DNA from: Adonisia turfae CCMR0081
GTDB taxonomy: Bacteria; Cyanobacteriota; Cyanobacteriia; Phormidesmidales; Phormidesmidaceae
NCBI RefSeq assembly: GCF_011009555.1
Contig: NZ_QXHD01000004.1
Span: forward strand, 3,057,369-3,108,002
DNA length: 50,634 bases
Direction: 5' to 3'
This document shows, piece after piece, positions 26,453 through 34,762 of the stretch. Each line of letters starts with the position of its first letter. Within the stretch, counting starts at the first letter, position 1. A model generated the notes under the pieces. It was not told the DNA's origin. It saw only the letters and a list, made by a program, of their open reading frames with translations, and searched no databases. Position numbers and translations under genes: made by a program.

Positions 26453-26535
26453 AAAACTTTGCCCTTGGGGTAGATATCCAGCCTATCAATCATAGCTGAG
26501 CAATTGAGCCGTAGCAGCAAACGGCTCACAGCTTC

Positions 26536-29500
26536 TTATAACCAGTTACCCACCAAAACGTAGGGAGCCCAGAAAAAGGGATGCTGTCGAAAGCGAGGAA
26601 TTTCTAAAATTGAGAGCTGAGCACGACGTAATGCCTCTGCTTTGGTCACTTCACCAGAAATCAGCTCATCATAAAACCGGCTAATCAGCAAAGCGGTTGC
26701 TTCGTCACTGACTTGCCATAAAGACCCTAAGGTACTCCTTGCACCGGAACGGACCGCAGTACCGGCTAATCCTAATGCTGCCTGCTGATCACCAATAGCA
26801 GTCTCACAGGCACTCAGCACCAGTAGCTCCACGACATCAGATGATGTTGTTTGGTCTAAGCCAGTGGTCAGCAAGAGATCCCGAAGTTGATGCACACTCA
26901 GTCGGTCATTCCAGGTCAATATAAAGGTTTCATCAAAATTGGAGCTAAACTGACCATGGGTAGCTAAGTGGATCACCGGTGCATTGGCTGTCCGAATGGC
27001 CTTAGCAAAGGTGTCACGGGTGAAGTCTTGATTGAGCAAGGTCCTTTGGGCAGAGAGCTTGGCTTCAACTTCGGCAATTTCAGGGGCCACGTTAGGCAGT
27101 GAAGGAAATCCCTGACGTGCTTCTGTCAAACCAGCGGCGAGTACTCCCAAATTCTGAGGCTTAATTGGGGTGGGCTCTAGCAGTTGCAGTCCTGGAGTCA
27201 AGGCAATGGCATAGCGTTCCATCAAGTACCGTTGGCCATCGTAGAGTGCCGCCATGGGTACATTTCGCAAGACCCCATCAGAAACAAATACCAGGGTATT
27301 GACATCGCTATTTTCTAAATCTGTACTCAAGGGCTGCACCAGCCAATCATATACCTGTTGAGATAGCTTCAAATAGCGCTGACTAGTCTTTTGTACCAGG
27401 GCTTGTCGTAGGTCCAACACAGTCGCCTCTAATTGGGACTGCGAGACAGCGCTACTGTAGTGACGGAGAGCTTGGCCTGGCAGCCGCACAATTATATCCA
27501 GTCGATCTGGCAAAATAATCGGATAAACAACCGCTGCTTGACGATCCACTTGATCAATCAGCACTGGGTTAGCCGATAGACACGCTTCCCTAAAGAAATT
27601 ATCGAGTTCTGCCAGCTGTAAAGACTCCATTACAGTCCTGGCCTTTTCAAGATTTTCCGTTGGAACTGTTGTGTCCGCCAGCAGTAGGCTAACGAGTTCA
27701 CGATGGATCGGTTCCACACCAGTTTGAAAAGCCGCTTGCACCTCAGGATTGATCGAGACCAGGTCACTACGCAGCAATTGCAGGGTTTTGACCGATTCAC
27801 CATAAGCCTTAACGGCTTTCGTGTAGTTAGGGTTTTGGGAGTTTTTGGAACTGCTTTGAGGAATATTTGCCTTGAAAATCCGCCCTAGTTGCCACTGCCA
27901 ACGGTAGGAAATTTCTGGGGCATCTAGGCTTTGAGAAATCAGCAGCGCCTTTTGGGTAAAAACTTCGGCCTCTTGCCACTGTTGCGCCTGTTCATATAGA
28001 TGCCCTAAACTACCCAGGACATAGGACTCTGAGCGTAAATCTCCCAGTGCTTGAGCATCCTTTTGAGCCAGCTGTAGCAATTGGATAATATCTGCTTGAG
28101 CATTGGCTGACGGTGTTTGCCTGGGTACTTCTAATGCAGGTGCTGTCTGGGGAACACTCCCATTCTCTCCTAAAAACTGTTCGACCAGACTGAGATTACC
28201 ACGGGTATAAGTATCAGCATCAATAGCTGTTGCTGGTCCACGAACTGTTGTGGCAGATGAGCGTCCTCCTAAAAACTGTTCGACCAAATTGAGATTGTTA
28301 CGGGTGTAGGTTGATGCATCTGGGATAGTCCTACTTTCGAACCCGTTATCGGGTGCCAAAGGAGTCTCTTTGATAGAGTCGATGGAGCGATCAATAAACA
28401 AATCAACCAAATCGAGATTATCGCGGGTATAGGTACTGGGCACGGTTGTTGAGTGGGGTGCTCCCAAGTATCTTGGAACTTTTTCTAAGCGAGCATTACG
28501 TTGGCTAATTTTGAGACGACTCTCTGCCAAGTTGATTTTGGCATAGACAACGGCCTGGCTGGAGGGCAACCCTTCTAGTGATGGCTGAATTTGTCGCGCC
28601 AGTGATTCTGCTCGCTGCCATTGTTGGGTATTGATCAAAACCGCCAGTTCACTCAGCTGGGCCTGAATGGTAGTAATGGGTTCTGCCGATTGGTTAACAG
28701 CCTGTTGATAGTATTGCTGGGCAGTTTCTAACTGTCCTCGGGCTTCAACCGTATTCCCCAAGCTCACCTGAATGGTTACGATCAATTGCGATAGGCCCAA
28801 TTGTTGGGCCATCCTTAAACTGGTTTGTAATGCTGTCTCAGCCTGTTCCAGATCGCCAGCCACACGCAAAGCTTCACCCAACATCTGCAGTCCTGTTGCC
28901 TTAATGTCAGAATCAGGCTGGTCAGCGAGGGCCTCTGTCAAATCACTCAGGGTGACAATGGCACGTCGATAGTGCCCCATAGCCTGTAATGCTTGGGCCT
29001 GGGTCAGTATGGAACGCAGCCTTCGATCTTCATCGCCCAGTTGGTCGTAAATCTCAGTGGCCGATTGCCATGCTTGTAAAGCGTCTAATGCCTTACCCTG
29101 ACTGAGATACAAATGGCCCTGTATATCTAGAATCCTGGCCAAGATTGGTGAGCGCTCCGCTGCTGGTAGCTGATCAATGACCTCTAACCCCCTGGAAATC
29201 GTCTGTCTGGCCTCGGACCAACGCCCCAACTGTTGATAAACAAAGGCCAGATTCCTTAGGGCCAGGGCTTGATTGAGATTGTCACCATTATTTTGGTAAA
29301 GCTCAACCGCTTGTTGGAGTTGTGCAATTGCCTCGCTGTAGGCACCAGCTTCAAACAGGTCGCGACTTTGTTGTGAGTTTGCATGCAGCTGCTCCTTTGG
29401 TCCTCGAAAATCTGCCCTGACCAATCCTGCTGGCAAAAATACAGCACATAGCAACGCTGTCATAAATCCTAAAAGTAGACGCCGCCAACGGTGCTGCCAG

Positions 29501-29547
29501 GGGGCTAAAAATAATCGCTTCAGGGGCCGAAAACTCAGTGAAACCAT
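26536..29547 (-). CDS. Exported TPR-CHAT caspase-like protease
   Basis: 1003 residues. A Sec signal peptide covers residues 1-46 (basic QHRWRR, then LLLGFMTALLCAVFLPAG, likely cleavage after VRA). About eight TPR units follow (about 50-375, then 480-600). A CHAT domain fills the C-terminal 300 residues. The caspase-type dyad is intact: His864 in HLATHG and Cys914 in LSACETA. Downstream are GLAGTAVRSGARSTLGSLW and the ending FFWAPYVLVGNW, both family-typical. Between the TPR blocks lie three copies of a TYTRxNLxLV motif. It is presumably periplasmic or outside the cell, unlike the cytoplasmic caspase-like proteases of known defence systems. It starts 47 bases after the TpsB stop, so the two are co-transcribed. 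Substrate unknown; the TpsA exoprotein is one candidate, by inference. Confidence 0.9.
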   Translation of the reverse strand: MVSLSFRPLKRLFLAPWQHRWRRLLLGFMTALLCAVFLPAGLVRADFRGPKEQLHANSQQSRDLFEAGAYSEAIAQLQQAVELYQNNGDNLNQALALRNLAFVYQQLGRWSEARQTISRGLEVIDQLPAAERSPILARILDIQGHLYLSQGKALDALQAWQSATEIYDQLGDEDRRLRSILTQAQALQAMGHYRRAIVTLSDLTEALADQPDSDIKATGLQMLGEALRVAGDLEQAETALQTSLRMAQQLGLSQLIVTIQVSLGNTVEARGQLETAQQYYQQAVNQSAEPITTIQAQLSELAVLINTQQWQRAESLARQIQPSLEGLPSSQAVVYAKINLAESRLKISQRNARLEKVPRYLGAPHSTTVPSTYTRDNLDLVDLFIDRSIDSIKETPLAPDNGFESRTIPDASTYTRNNLNLVEQFLGGRSSATTVRGPATAIDADTYTRGNLSLVEQFLGENGSVPQTAPALEVPRQTPSANAQADIIQLLQLAQKDAQALGDLRSESYVLGSLGHLYEQAQQWQEAEVFTQKALLISQSLDAPEISYRWQWQLGRIFKANIPQSSSKNSQNPNYTKAVKAYGESVKTLQLLRSDLVSINPEVQAAFQTGVEPIHRELVSLLLADTTVPTENLEKARTVMESLQLAELDNFFREACLSANPVLIDQVDRQAAVVYPIILPDRLDIIVRLPGQALRHYSSAVSQSQLEATVLDLRQALVQKTSQRYLKLSQQVYDWLVQPLSTDLENSDVNTLVFVSDGVLRNVPMAALYDGQRYLMERYAIALTPGLQLLEPTPIKPQNLGVLAAGLTEARQGFPSLPNVAPEIAEVEAKLSAQRTLLNQDFTRDTFAKAIRTANAPVIHLATHGQFSSNFDETFILTWNDRLSVHQLRDLLLTTGLDQTTSSDVVELLVLSACETAIGDQQAALGLAGTAVRSGARSTLGSLWQVSDEATALLISRFYDELISGEVTKAEALRRAQLSILEIPRFRQHPFFWAPYVLVGNWL
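28167..28440 (-). repeat. Triple TYTRxNLxLV repeat inside the CHAT gene
   Basis: Three imperfect copies encode TYTRDNLDLVDLFI, TYTRNNLNLVEQFLGG and TYTRGNLSLVEQFLGE. Two share an identical 21-bp block (28167-28187 and 28266-28286), spaced exactly 99 bp or 33 codons; the third is 41 codons further. They lie in a Ser/Thr/Pro-rich linker between TPR blocks. Confidence 0.7.
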
Positions 29548-29594
29548 GGCATTAAACCCAGCGTGAATCTAGCAACAATAGTCAAGAACAACGG

Positions 29595-31313
29595 TTAAAA
29601 AAGGCGATAGTTAATGGCAAAGTAAAGGCCGTTTTCTTGCAAAGACGATGTTCGTTTATCAATGTCCACCAGGGGAATCCCCCAGTCCAGACGAGCCGTT
29701 AGGCGATCCCCCTGTTGCCACAGTAGACCTACACCAGTTGAGACCAATACGTTGGGATCTGGGTTAGTGCCATTATGATTCCAACCACCTCCCATATCTA
29801 CAAAGGGTGCAAGCTGAAGCAGTCCATTAATCTCACGGGCACGGAACACTGGCAGACGCACTTCCCCTGACAGAGAAAATCCATTATCAGTTAGCAAAAC
29901 ATTTTGGCGATACCCCCGCACTGTTTGCTGTCCACCAAGACCAAATTCTTCTAGCGGCAGCAGATCATCACCACTCAGTTGTAGCCCGCCCTTGAGCAAC
30001 AGCAGAGTTTCCGGAGCCAATAGCTTTACCCACTGGGCCTGCCCACGCCAGGCAAAAAACTGACTGTCGGGAGCATTGTCATTAACAGTGGCCTCTAATA
30101 GATCCAGCCCCAGACTAAATTCAGAAAACAGCGCTAGCACTTCACGATTGCCCGTTTGGGTCCATTCCTGAGAAAAACGCAAAGCTGACAGTCGGGTTCG
30201 CCCGTCCGCATCGGCCCCAGGGGAAGGAAAGCCGACAGACTCACCAATTACGTCACTCAAAAAATCTGTCTTGCTGCGCTGGTGTGTCAGCCTCAGTCCT
30301 AACGCCAATTCCTCGTTGGGAGTCTGTACCAGCGGTTGACGAAAAGATACCCCATAGGTTTGTGATTCTGATTGAATATCCAGGACCGTAAACGGGTCTT
30401 CTATCACTGAGCTATCGGACAAGCTTGTTTGCCAGCCGATGGTGCCGTTGCGAGCATTGACGGGAAATGTATAGTCCAGTTTGACTTCATCACTACCGCT
30501 AGTGTTGAGGTACTCCAGCTCAATGCGATCGCCCTGGCCCAGCAAATTACCTTCAGTTAGGGCAATTCCCCGTCGCCAGCTGCCGACACTGGGAGAACGA
30601 TTGTTGTCTGTGCGTAGCTCGACGTCAAATGTATCCGCTACTGTCACCTCTACATCTAAAATACTTGTGCCCGGCTCAGTCCCCGTTGCTAGTTCAGCCG
30701 TAATGTTCTGAATTAGAGGATCGAGCTGTAGTAGCCGTAGCCCGTCTAACAGACGTTCTGAATTCAGCGGTGTAGACCCAGCCAGAGCTAACCGACTACG
30801 AACATAGTTGGGGGATAATCTCCCAACTATGTCGACATTGATATCTGTTAGTTGACCTTCCAGCACTTGAATTTGCAAAATGCCATCGGTCAACGTTTGG
30901 GGTGGAATGTAAGCACCGGAATTGACATACCCCTGATCTACATAGCGCTGCGTAATGGCTGAACGCACCTCAAACAACTCAGCTGGGGTGAGAGGACGAT
31001 TGAGATAAGGGGCTGTAATCGTTGCTAAGTCTGACTCACTAAAGACTGTACTGCCTATAACCTCAAAAGCACTGATCACAATGCTTTCTGGCACTGTACC
31101 TGGGAGAGCAGGGGATGGTGCGACATCAATCGGAATGTCAAGTATCCGCTCGGATGGCAATGGCTGTATATCAATCGATTCTGGAAATTCACTCTGGGCA
31201 TATCGGGTTTGGGCCAGTACTGACTCAGCAATCAAACCACCACAGACACCACACATCCAGATAGATAGGCAAAACCGTAGACAATGAAAAATAGGAACAC
31301 GCAGCAGGGTCAT
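29595..31313 (-). CDS. TpsB outer-membrane transporter (ShlB/FhaC/HecB family)
   Basis: 572 residues with an ATG start and a signal peptide (hydrophobic LSIWMCGVCGGLIAESVLA). A Pro-rich linker is followed by two POTRA domains (about 75-155 and 155-225: FEVIGSTVFSESDL, PPQTLTDGILQIQVLEGQL, ERLLDGLRLLQ). The 16-strand barrel runs from about 230 to the C-terminal Phe (YFAINYRLF). The family signature VRGYRQN of the conserved loop 6 is present (about 470). It should secrete the TpsA exoprotein encoded at 10.7-14.2 kb across the outer membrane. It is the first gene of a minus-strand run TpsB-CHAT-STAS. TpsA and TpsB are usually adjacent, so their separation by 15 kb is notable. Confidence 0.92.
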   Translation of the reverse strand: MTLLRVPIFHCLRFCLSIWMCGVCGGLIAESVLAQTRYAQSEFPESIDIQPLPSERILDIPIDVAPSPALPGTVPESIVISAFEVIGSTVFSESDLATITAPYLNRPLTPAELFEVRSAITQRYVDQGYVNSGAYIPPQTLTDGILQIQVLEGQLTDINVDIVGRLSPNYVRSRLALAGSTPLNSERLLDGLRLLQLDPLIQNITAELATGTEPGTSILDVEVTVADTFDVELRTDNNRSPSVGSWRRGIALTEGNLLGQGDRIELEYLNTSGSDEVKLDYTFPVNARNGTIGWQTSLSDSSVIEDPFTVLDIQSESQTYGVSFRQPLVQTPNEELALGLRLTHQRSKTDFLSDVIGESVGFPSPGADADGRTRLSALRFSQEWTQTGNREVLALFSEFSLGLDLLEATVNDNAPDSQFFAWRGQAQWVKLLAPETLLLLKGGLQLSGDDLLPLEEFGLGGQQTVRGYRQNVLLTDNGFSLSGEVRLPVFRAREINGLLQLAPFVDMGGGWNHNGTNPDPNVLVSTGVGLLWQQGDRLTARLDWGIPLVDIDKRTSSLQENGLYFAINYRLF

Positions 31314-31671
31314 TTTATAGTATTGCTTTTACCTAGAGTCTTTATAAATAAAGTTGGCATTGCTGCTCCTCGGGATGGATTGAATATGGATACTGTTGAA
31401 TAGCAATGGTGCTAGACTGGCTCATCCCTTCAGCGATCGCAAAAAGTTGAGATAGGACAGTATGCGGTCTTAACACGTGACAGGTGCTAATTTTACCGCG
31501 AAGACTTTTTTTGAGGGACATCTTGAATCATCTCTTTGCAAGCTTTACCTTTTGATACACTCTTTTGATATTGCGCTTTTGATAAATGTATCGATATTGG
31601 GCGGTGATATAGTACTTCTAGTCATGATGGCTGCTTGATCCATGACTTAAATTACGGCAGCTTCATCGCCA
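31314..31671. promoter_or_regulatory. Divergent promoter region with three CTTTTGATA repeats
   Basis: 358 bases between the divergent TpsB and PAS genes. CTTTTGATA occurs at 31549-31557, 31562-31570 and 31576-31584, spaced 13 and 14 bases. The last copy ends 88 bases before the PAS gene start. There is a HIP1 site at 31433-31440. Confidence 0.5.
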
Positions 31672-32802
31672 ATGGAGTCAGAGACTAATAACCTCAAATT
31701 ACAGCTGAAAGTTTTACGACACCAATTGCTGAAAATACAGCAAGAAAAAGCAGATCTCGAAGTAATGCTGGAAAATGTGAGTGAGCATGCTGATTTGATT
31801 CTAGCTGAGGTTTATGAAGACAAACAGGATTTAGAACTGATTTTAGAAACGTCAACAGTTCATGCTGAGACCGTTGAGTCTGATTTATACCGACGAGCTA
31901 TCATCGCTAAACAGCAGATTACAGAACAGTTTCAGCTAATTGCAGAATCCTCGCCCGTTGGCTTAAGCATTGGTTGCATTGCAACGAGTAAATTTCTATA
32001 TGCCAATGCTAAAACCTGTGAAATTCTAGGAATTTCCTTTGAAGAGATTCTCAGTCGAAAAACAACAGACTTTTATGTAAATCGAGCCGATCGTGAGCAA
32101 ATCATTGCAGCATTACTGAATCAACAGACTTTCGAAGGAGAAATAGCGTGTGTGCGGGCACAGGGTGAGCACTTTTGGGCGATGGTTTCACTATGTCCGT
32201 TTATTTTTAAAGATGAGCCAGCCATTCTCATGGCAATGCAAGATGTGACCGCTCAAAAGCAAGCAGAAGAAGCACTGAAGCTGGCAGAAGAACGGTATCG
32301 CAGTATTTTCGAGAATGCTTTAGAGGGCATTTTTCAAACAACATCCACAGGGGACTATATTCGAGTCAATCCGTCCATGGCCCGGATATATGGATATAAA
32401 TCACCGGTCGAAATGATCCGTCAGGTGCCTTCGATCTGGGCAAAACGCTTTGTTGACCCACAGATACAGATAACCTATGAAAAAACGCTTAGAATCAAGG
32501 GCCAGTTAAAAGAATTTGAATACCAGTGCTATTGCCAGGATGGTAGGACAATCTGGATTGAAGAAAATAGTCGAGTGGTGAAAGATAGCCTTGGACAAGT
32601 TTTGTACTATGAAGGCATTGTTCAGGAGATTACTGAACGGAAACAGGCGGAAGACGCTTTAAAGCAACAGATCAAAAAGCTGCAAATCGAGATTGACCAA
32701 ACCAAACGACGCCGAGAAGTTAAAAAGATTGCTCAGACTGATTACTTTCAGCATTTAATGGCAGAGGCTGATAACCTTCGTTTTTCTGAGGAAGATTGTT
32801 AA
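31672..32802 (+). CDS. PAS-PAS sensor protein without an output domain
   Basis: 376 residues with an ATG start. A coiled coil (about 5-80) includes the motif EKADLEVMLENVSEHAD and a second, related copy (DKQDLELILETSTVHAE). Two PAS domains with PAC segments follow: about 85-205 and 208-330 (ERYRSIFENALEGIFQTT, ITERKQAEDALKQQ). There is no kinase, GGDEF or cyclase domain. The C-terminal tail ends in KIAQTDYFQHLMAEADNLRF, a pattern I associate with cyanobacterial sensor proteins encoded beside MinD/ParA-like ATPases, as here (81 bases). It is soluble, and its likely role is to pass a PAS signal to that ATPase; this is inference from neighbourhood. Confidence 0.8.
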   Translation: MESETNNLKLQLKVLRHQLLKIQQEKADLEVMLENVSEHADLILAEVYEDKQDLELILETSTVHAETVESDLYRRAIIAKQQITEQFQLIAESSPVGLSIGCIATSKFLYANAKTCEILGISFEEILSRKTTDFYVNRADREQIIAALLNQQTFEGEIACVRAQGEHFWAMVSLCPFIFKDEPAILMAMQDVTAQKQAEEALKLAEERYRSIFENALEGIFQTTSTGDYIRVNPSMARIYGYKSPVEMIRQVPSIWAKRFVDPQIQITYEKTLRIKGQLKEFEYQCYCQDGRTIWIEENSRVVKDSLGQVLYYEGIVQEITERKQAEDALKQQIKKLQIEIDQTKRRREVKKIAQTDYFQHLMAEADNLRFSEEDC

Positions 32803-32883
32803 GAGATCGCCGTAATCGCCCAGGGTATTTATAAGTTATGGTAGTTTTTCTACACGCACTATCCTAATTTTAAAATTAATAAA

Positions 32884-33639
32884 ATGGCTAAGGTTGTAGC
32901 AATTCACTCCTACCGAGGAGGTACTGGTAAATCCAATACAACTGCAAATTTAGCAGCTGTGATCGCAAGCACCGGACACCGAGTTGCTGTCATTGATACT
33001 GATATACAGTCACCTGGTATTCATATCTTGTTTGGCCTTGAACCAGACACGATGAACCAGACCTTAAATGACTATCTCTGGGGAGATTGCACCATCGTCG
33101 AAGCCGCCCATGATATCACCCCCCCTGAGGTTAAACAAAATCAAGGAGAAATTTTTCTAGTCCCATCCAGTAGTGAGCTAGCAGACATTACGCGAGTATT
33201 GCAGGAAGGATATGATGTTAAGCTGCTACGGGATGGCTTTCGAGATCTGGTTAAAGAGCTAAATCTAGACTATATCTTCATTGATACCCATCCTGGACTC
33301 AATGAAGAAACACTGCTGGCGATAGCAGTCTCTAACATTTTGGTCATTGTTTTGCGACCTGACAAACAAGACTTTCAAGGTACAGCAGTGATGGTCGATC
33401 TCTCTCGGAAGTTAAAGGTACCGAAGATGTTGATGGTGATCAACCGAGTGCTACAAAACACTGATTTTCCTGCACTATCACAGCAAATCGCCGAGACCTA
33501 TGAAACTGATGTGGCGGGTCTCTTTCCTAACTGTGATGAAATGATGGAGTTGGCTAGTAGCGATCTGTTCTATTTACGTTTTCCCGAGCATCCATTATCT
33601 AATCTCTTCAAACAGGTTGCTGACCAGGTGATGGCCTAG
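32884..33639 (+). CDS. MinD/ParA-like P-loop ATPase
   Basis: 251 residues with an ATG start. The deviant Walker A, GGTGKSNTTANLA, identifies the MinD/ParA/Mrp superfamily, with the signature lysine absent from its usual early position. Switch motif VIDTDIQSPGIH and Walker B IFIDTHPG are present. Residues to the end include RPDKQDFQGTAVMV and a short amphipathic end (LFKQVADQVMA) that could touch membrane. There is no parB or parS nearby and no septum genes, so a role in chromosome or plasmid partition is unlikely. With the PAS protein 81 bases upstream it looks like a regulator/ATPase pair; partners unknown. Confidence 0.85.
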   Translation: MAKVVAIHSYRGGTGKSNTTANLAAVIASTGHRVAVIDTDIQSPGIHILFGLEPDTMNQTLNDYLWGDCTIVEAAHDITPPEVKQNQGEIFLVPSSSELADITRVLQEGYDVKLLRDGFRDLVKELNLDYIFIDTHPGLNEETLLAIAVSNILVIVLRPDKQDFQGTAVMVDLSRKLKVPKMLMVINRVLQNTDFPALSQQIAETYETDVAGLFPNCDEMMELASSDLFYLRFPEHPLSNLFKQVADQVMA

Positions 33640-33745
33640 GGTACGCTTATGAGGCAATATCAAAGGACCTCAGCACTGGCCCCACATTTTGTAATGCTTT
33701 GCTCGGTGCAATGTCACACCGAGATTGCGGAAACACAAGCTAGTT

Positions 33746-33841
33746 ATGATTGACCAAATCATCTGGGTGGGTGGGTTTATGGCCTTTAACTCCATCAGCG
33801 TGGTGTTGAATTCGCTACTCCTACGTTGGCAATTGAGGTAA
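33746..33841 (+). pseudogene. 31-codon relic resembling a metal P-type ATPase C-terminus
   Basis: The frame reads MIDQIIWVGGFMAFNSIS then VVLNSLLLRWQLR and stops. The pattern MAxSSVSVVxNxLxLR is the last membrane helix of cyanobacterial heavy-metal P-type ATPases. No upstream ATPase sequence remains, so this looks like what is left after a deletion. A small hairpin (33702-33708 with 33717-33723) lies just before it. A real short peptide cannot be excluded. Confidence 0.4.
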
Positions 33842-33900
33842 AGGGATTGATTTTTGATAGCGTGTGGTGCGCCTTTAGCTTACTCATTAGCCAGATATCC

Positions 33901-34740
33901 CTAATGCTTGCGCGAAGCTTGCTTAAGCCAAAAGAGAATTAGCCAATCAACGATGCGATCGCTTAACACGCCCTGCAAAAATTTCAAAACCTTGGCATCG
34001 ACTGTAGTGCAGTAAACGGTTTTGGGGCGTTTGGCGATGGCTGCTGCCACCATAGCTTTTACCGTACTGTCTACTCCAGGAGCCTTGGCATAACTCGTGG
34101 CCATAGAATGCCTGAAGTCATCAACTAAAGGCAAATAATCAGCGGGATGCTCAACGTGATCCAGTAAATCAAACGCAACACGATCAAACCCTGTTTTAAC
34201 TATTCCAGGCTCAATAATAATCACCTCAATCCCAAGATCTCTAACCTCCTGGCGTAATGCCCTGGCAATACCAGTTATGGCATGTTTAGTTGACGCATAC
34301 CAGCCTGTGCACGCTATCGAGAGATGACTGGCGAGGGAAGCGGTGAAAATAATTCGACCACTTTTCTGCTGACGCATAGCGGGGAGCACAGCCTTGAGGA
34401 CCCTTGCCACACCAAAAACATTAACGTCGTACTGGTTTTGGATTTCTTCTATAGCGATACTTTCTATTGTTCCATAAGCCCCATAACCAGCGTTCACAAA
34501 AACAACATCGATACGCCCTTGCTCCGCAAGTATCTGTTCTACACTTGCTATGATCGAGGCATTATCTGTCACATCCAACCCTAAGAGATGTGCCTTCTGT
34601 ATAAGCAGATCTTGCATTTTCTCAACACTTCGAGAGGTGGCATAGACAATGCAACCCAGTTCTAACAGCATCTCTGCGGTTGCTTTTCCAAATCCTGACG
34701 AGGCCCCAACCATCAGCACTACTTTGGACTTGATTGACAC
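33901..34740 (-). CDS. Short-chain dehydrogenase/reductase
   Basis: 279 residues starting at a GTG with GGAGAG nine bases upstream. Classical SDR features: cofactor motif GASSGFGKA near residue 13, NAGYGA (about 85), catalytic Ser in TASLASHLS and YASTK (Tyr-x-x-x-Lys, about 150). PGIVKTGF follows. The C-terminal end is hydrophobic (DWLILFWLK), which may attach it to a membrane. It starts 22 bases after devA and so seems the last gene of the devB-devC-devA operon. Substrate unknown; a lipid ketone or ketoacyl intermediate is a reasonable guess from context, not shown by sequence. Confidence 0.85.
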   Translation of the reverse strand: MSIKSKVVLMVGASSGFGKATAEMLLELGCIVYATSRSVEKMQDLLIQKAHLLGLDVTDNASIIASVEQILAEQGRIDVVFVNAGYGAYGTIESIAIEEIQNQYDVNVFGVARVLKAVLPAMRQQKSGRIIFTASLASHLSIACTGWYASTKHAITGIARALRQEVRDLGIEVIIIEPGIVKTGFDRVAFDLLDHVEHPADYLPLVDDFRHSMATSYAKAPGVDSTVKAMVAAAIAKRPKTVYCTTVDAKVLKFLQGVLSDRIVDWLILFWLKQASRKH

Positions 34741-34762
34741 TGCTACTAACTCTCCTTAGAAA

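Noticed and set aside
32884..33639. Plasmid partition ParA
   Set aside because: No ParB gene, no centromere-like repeats and no replication gene nearby; the PAS partner suggests signalling.
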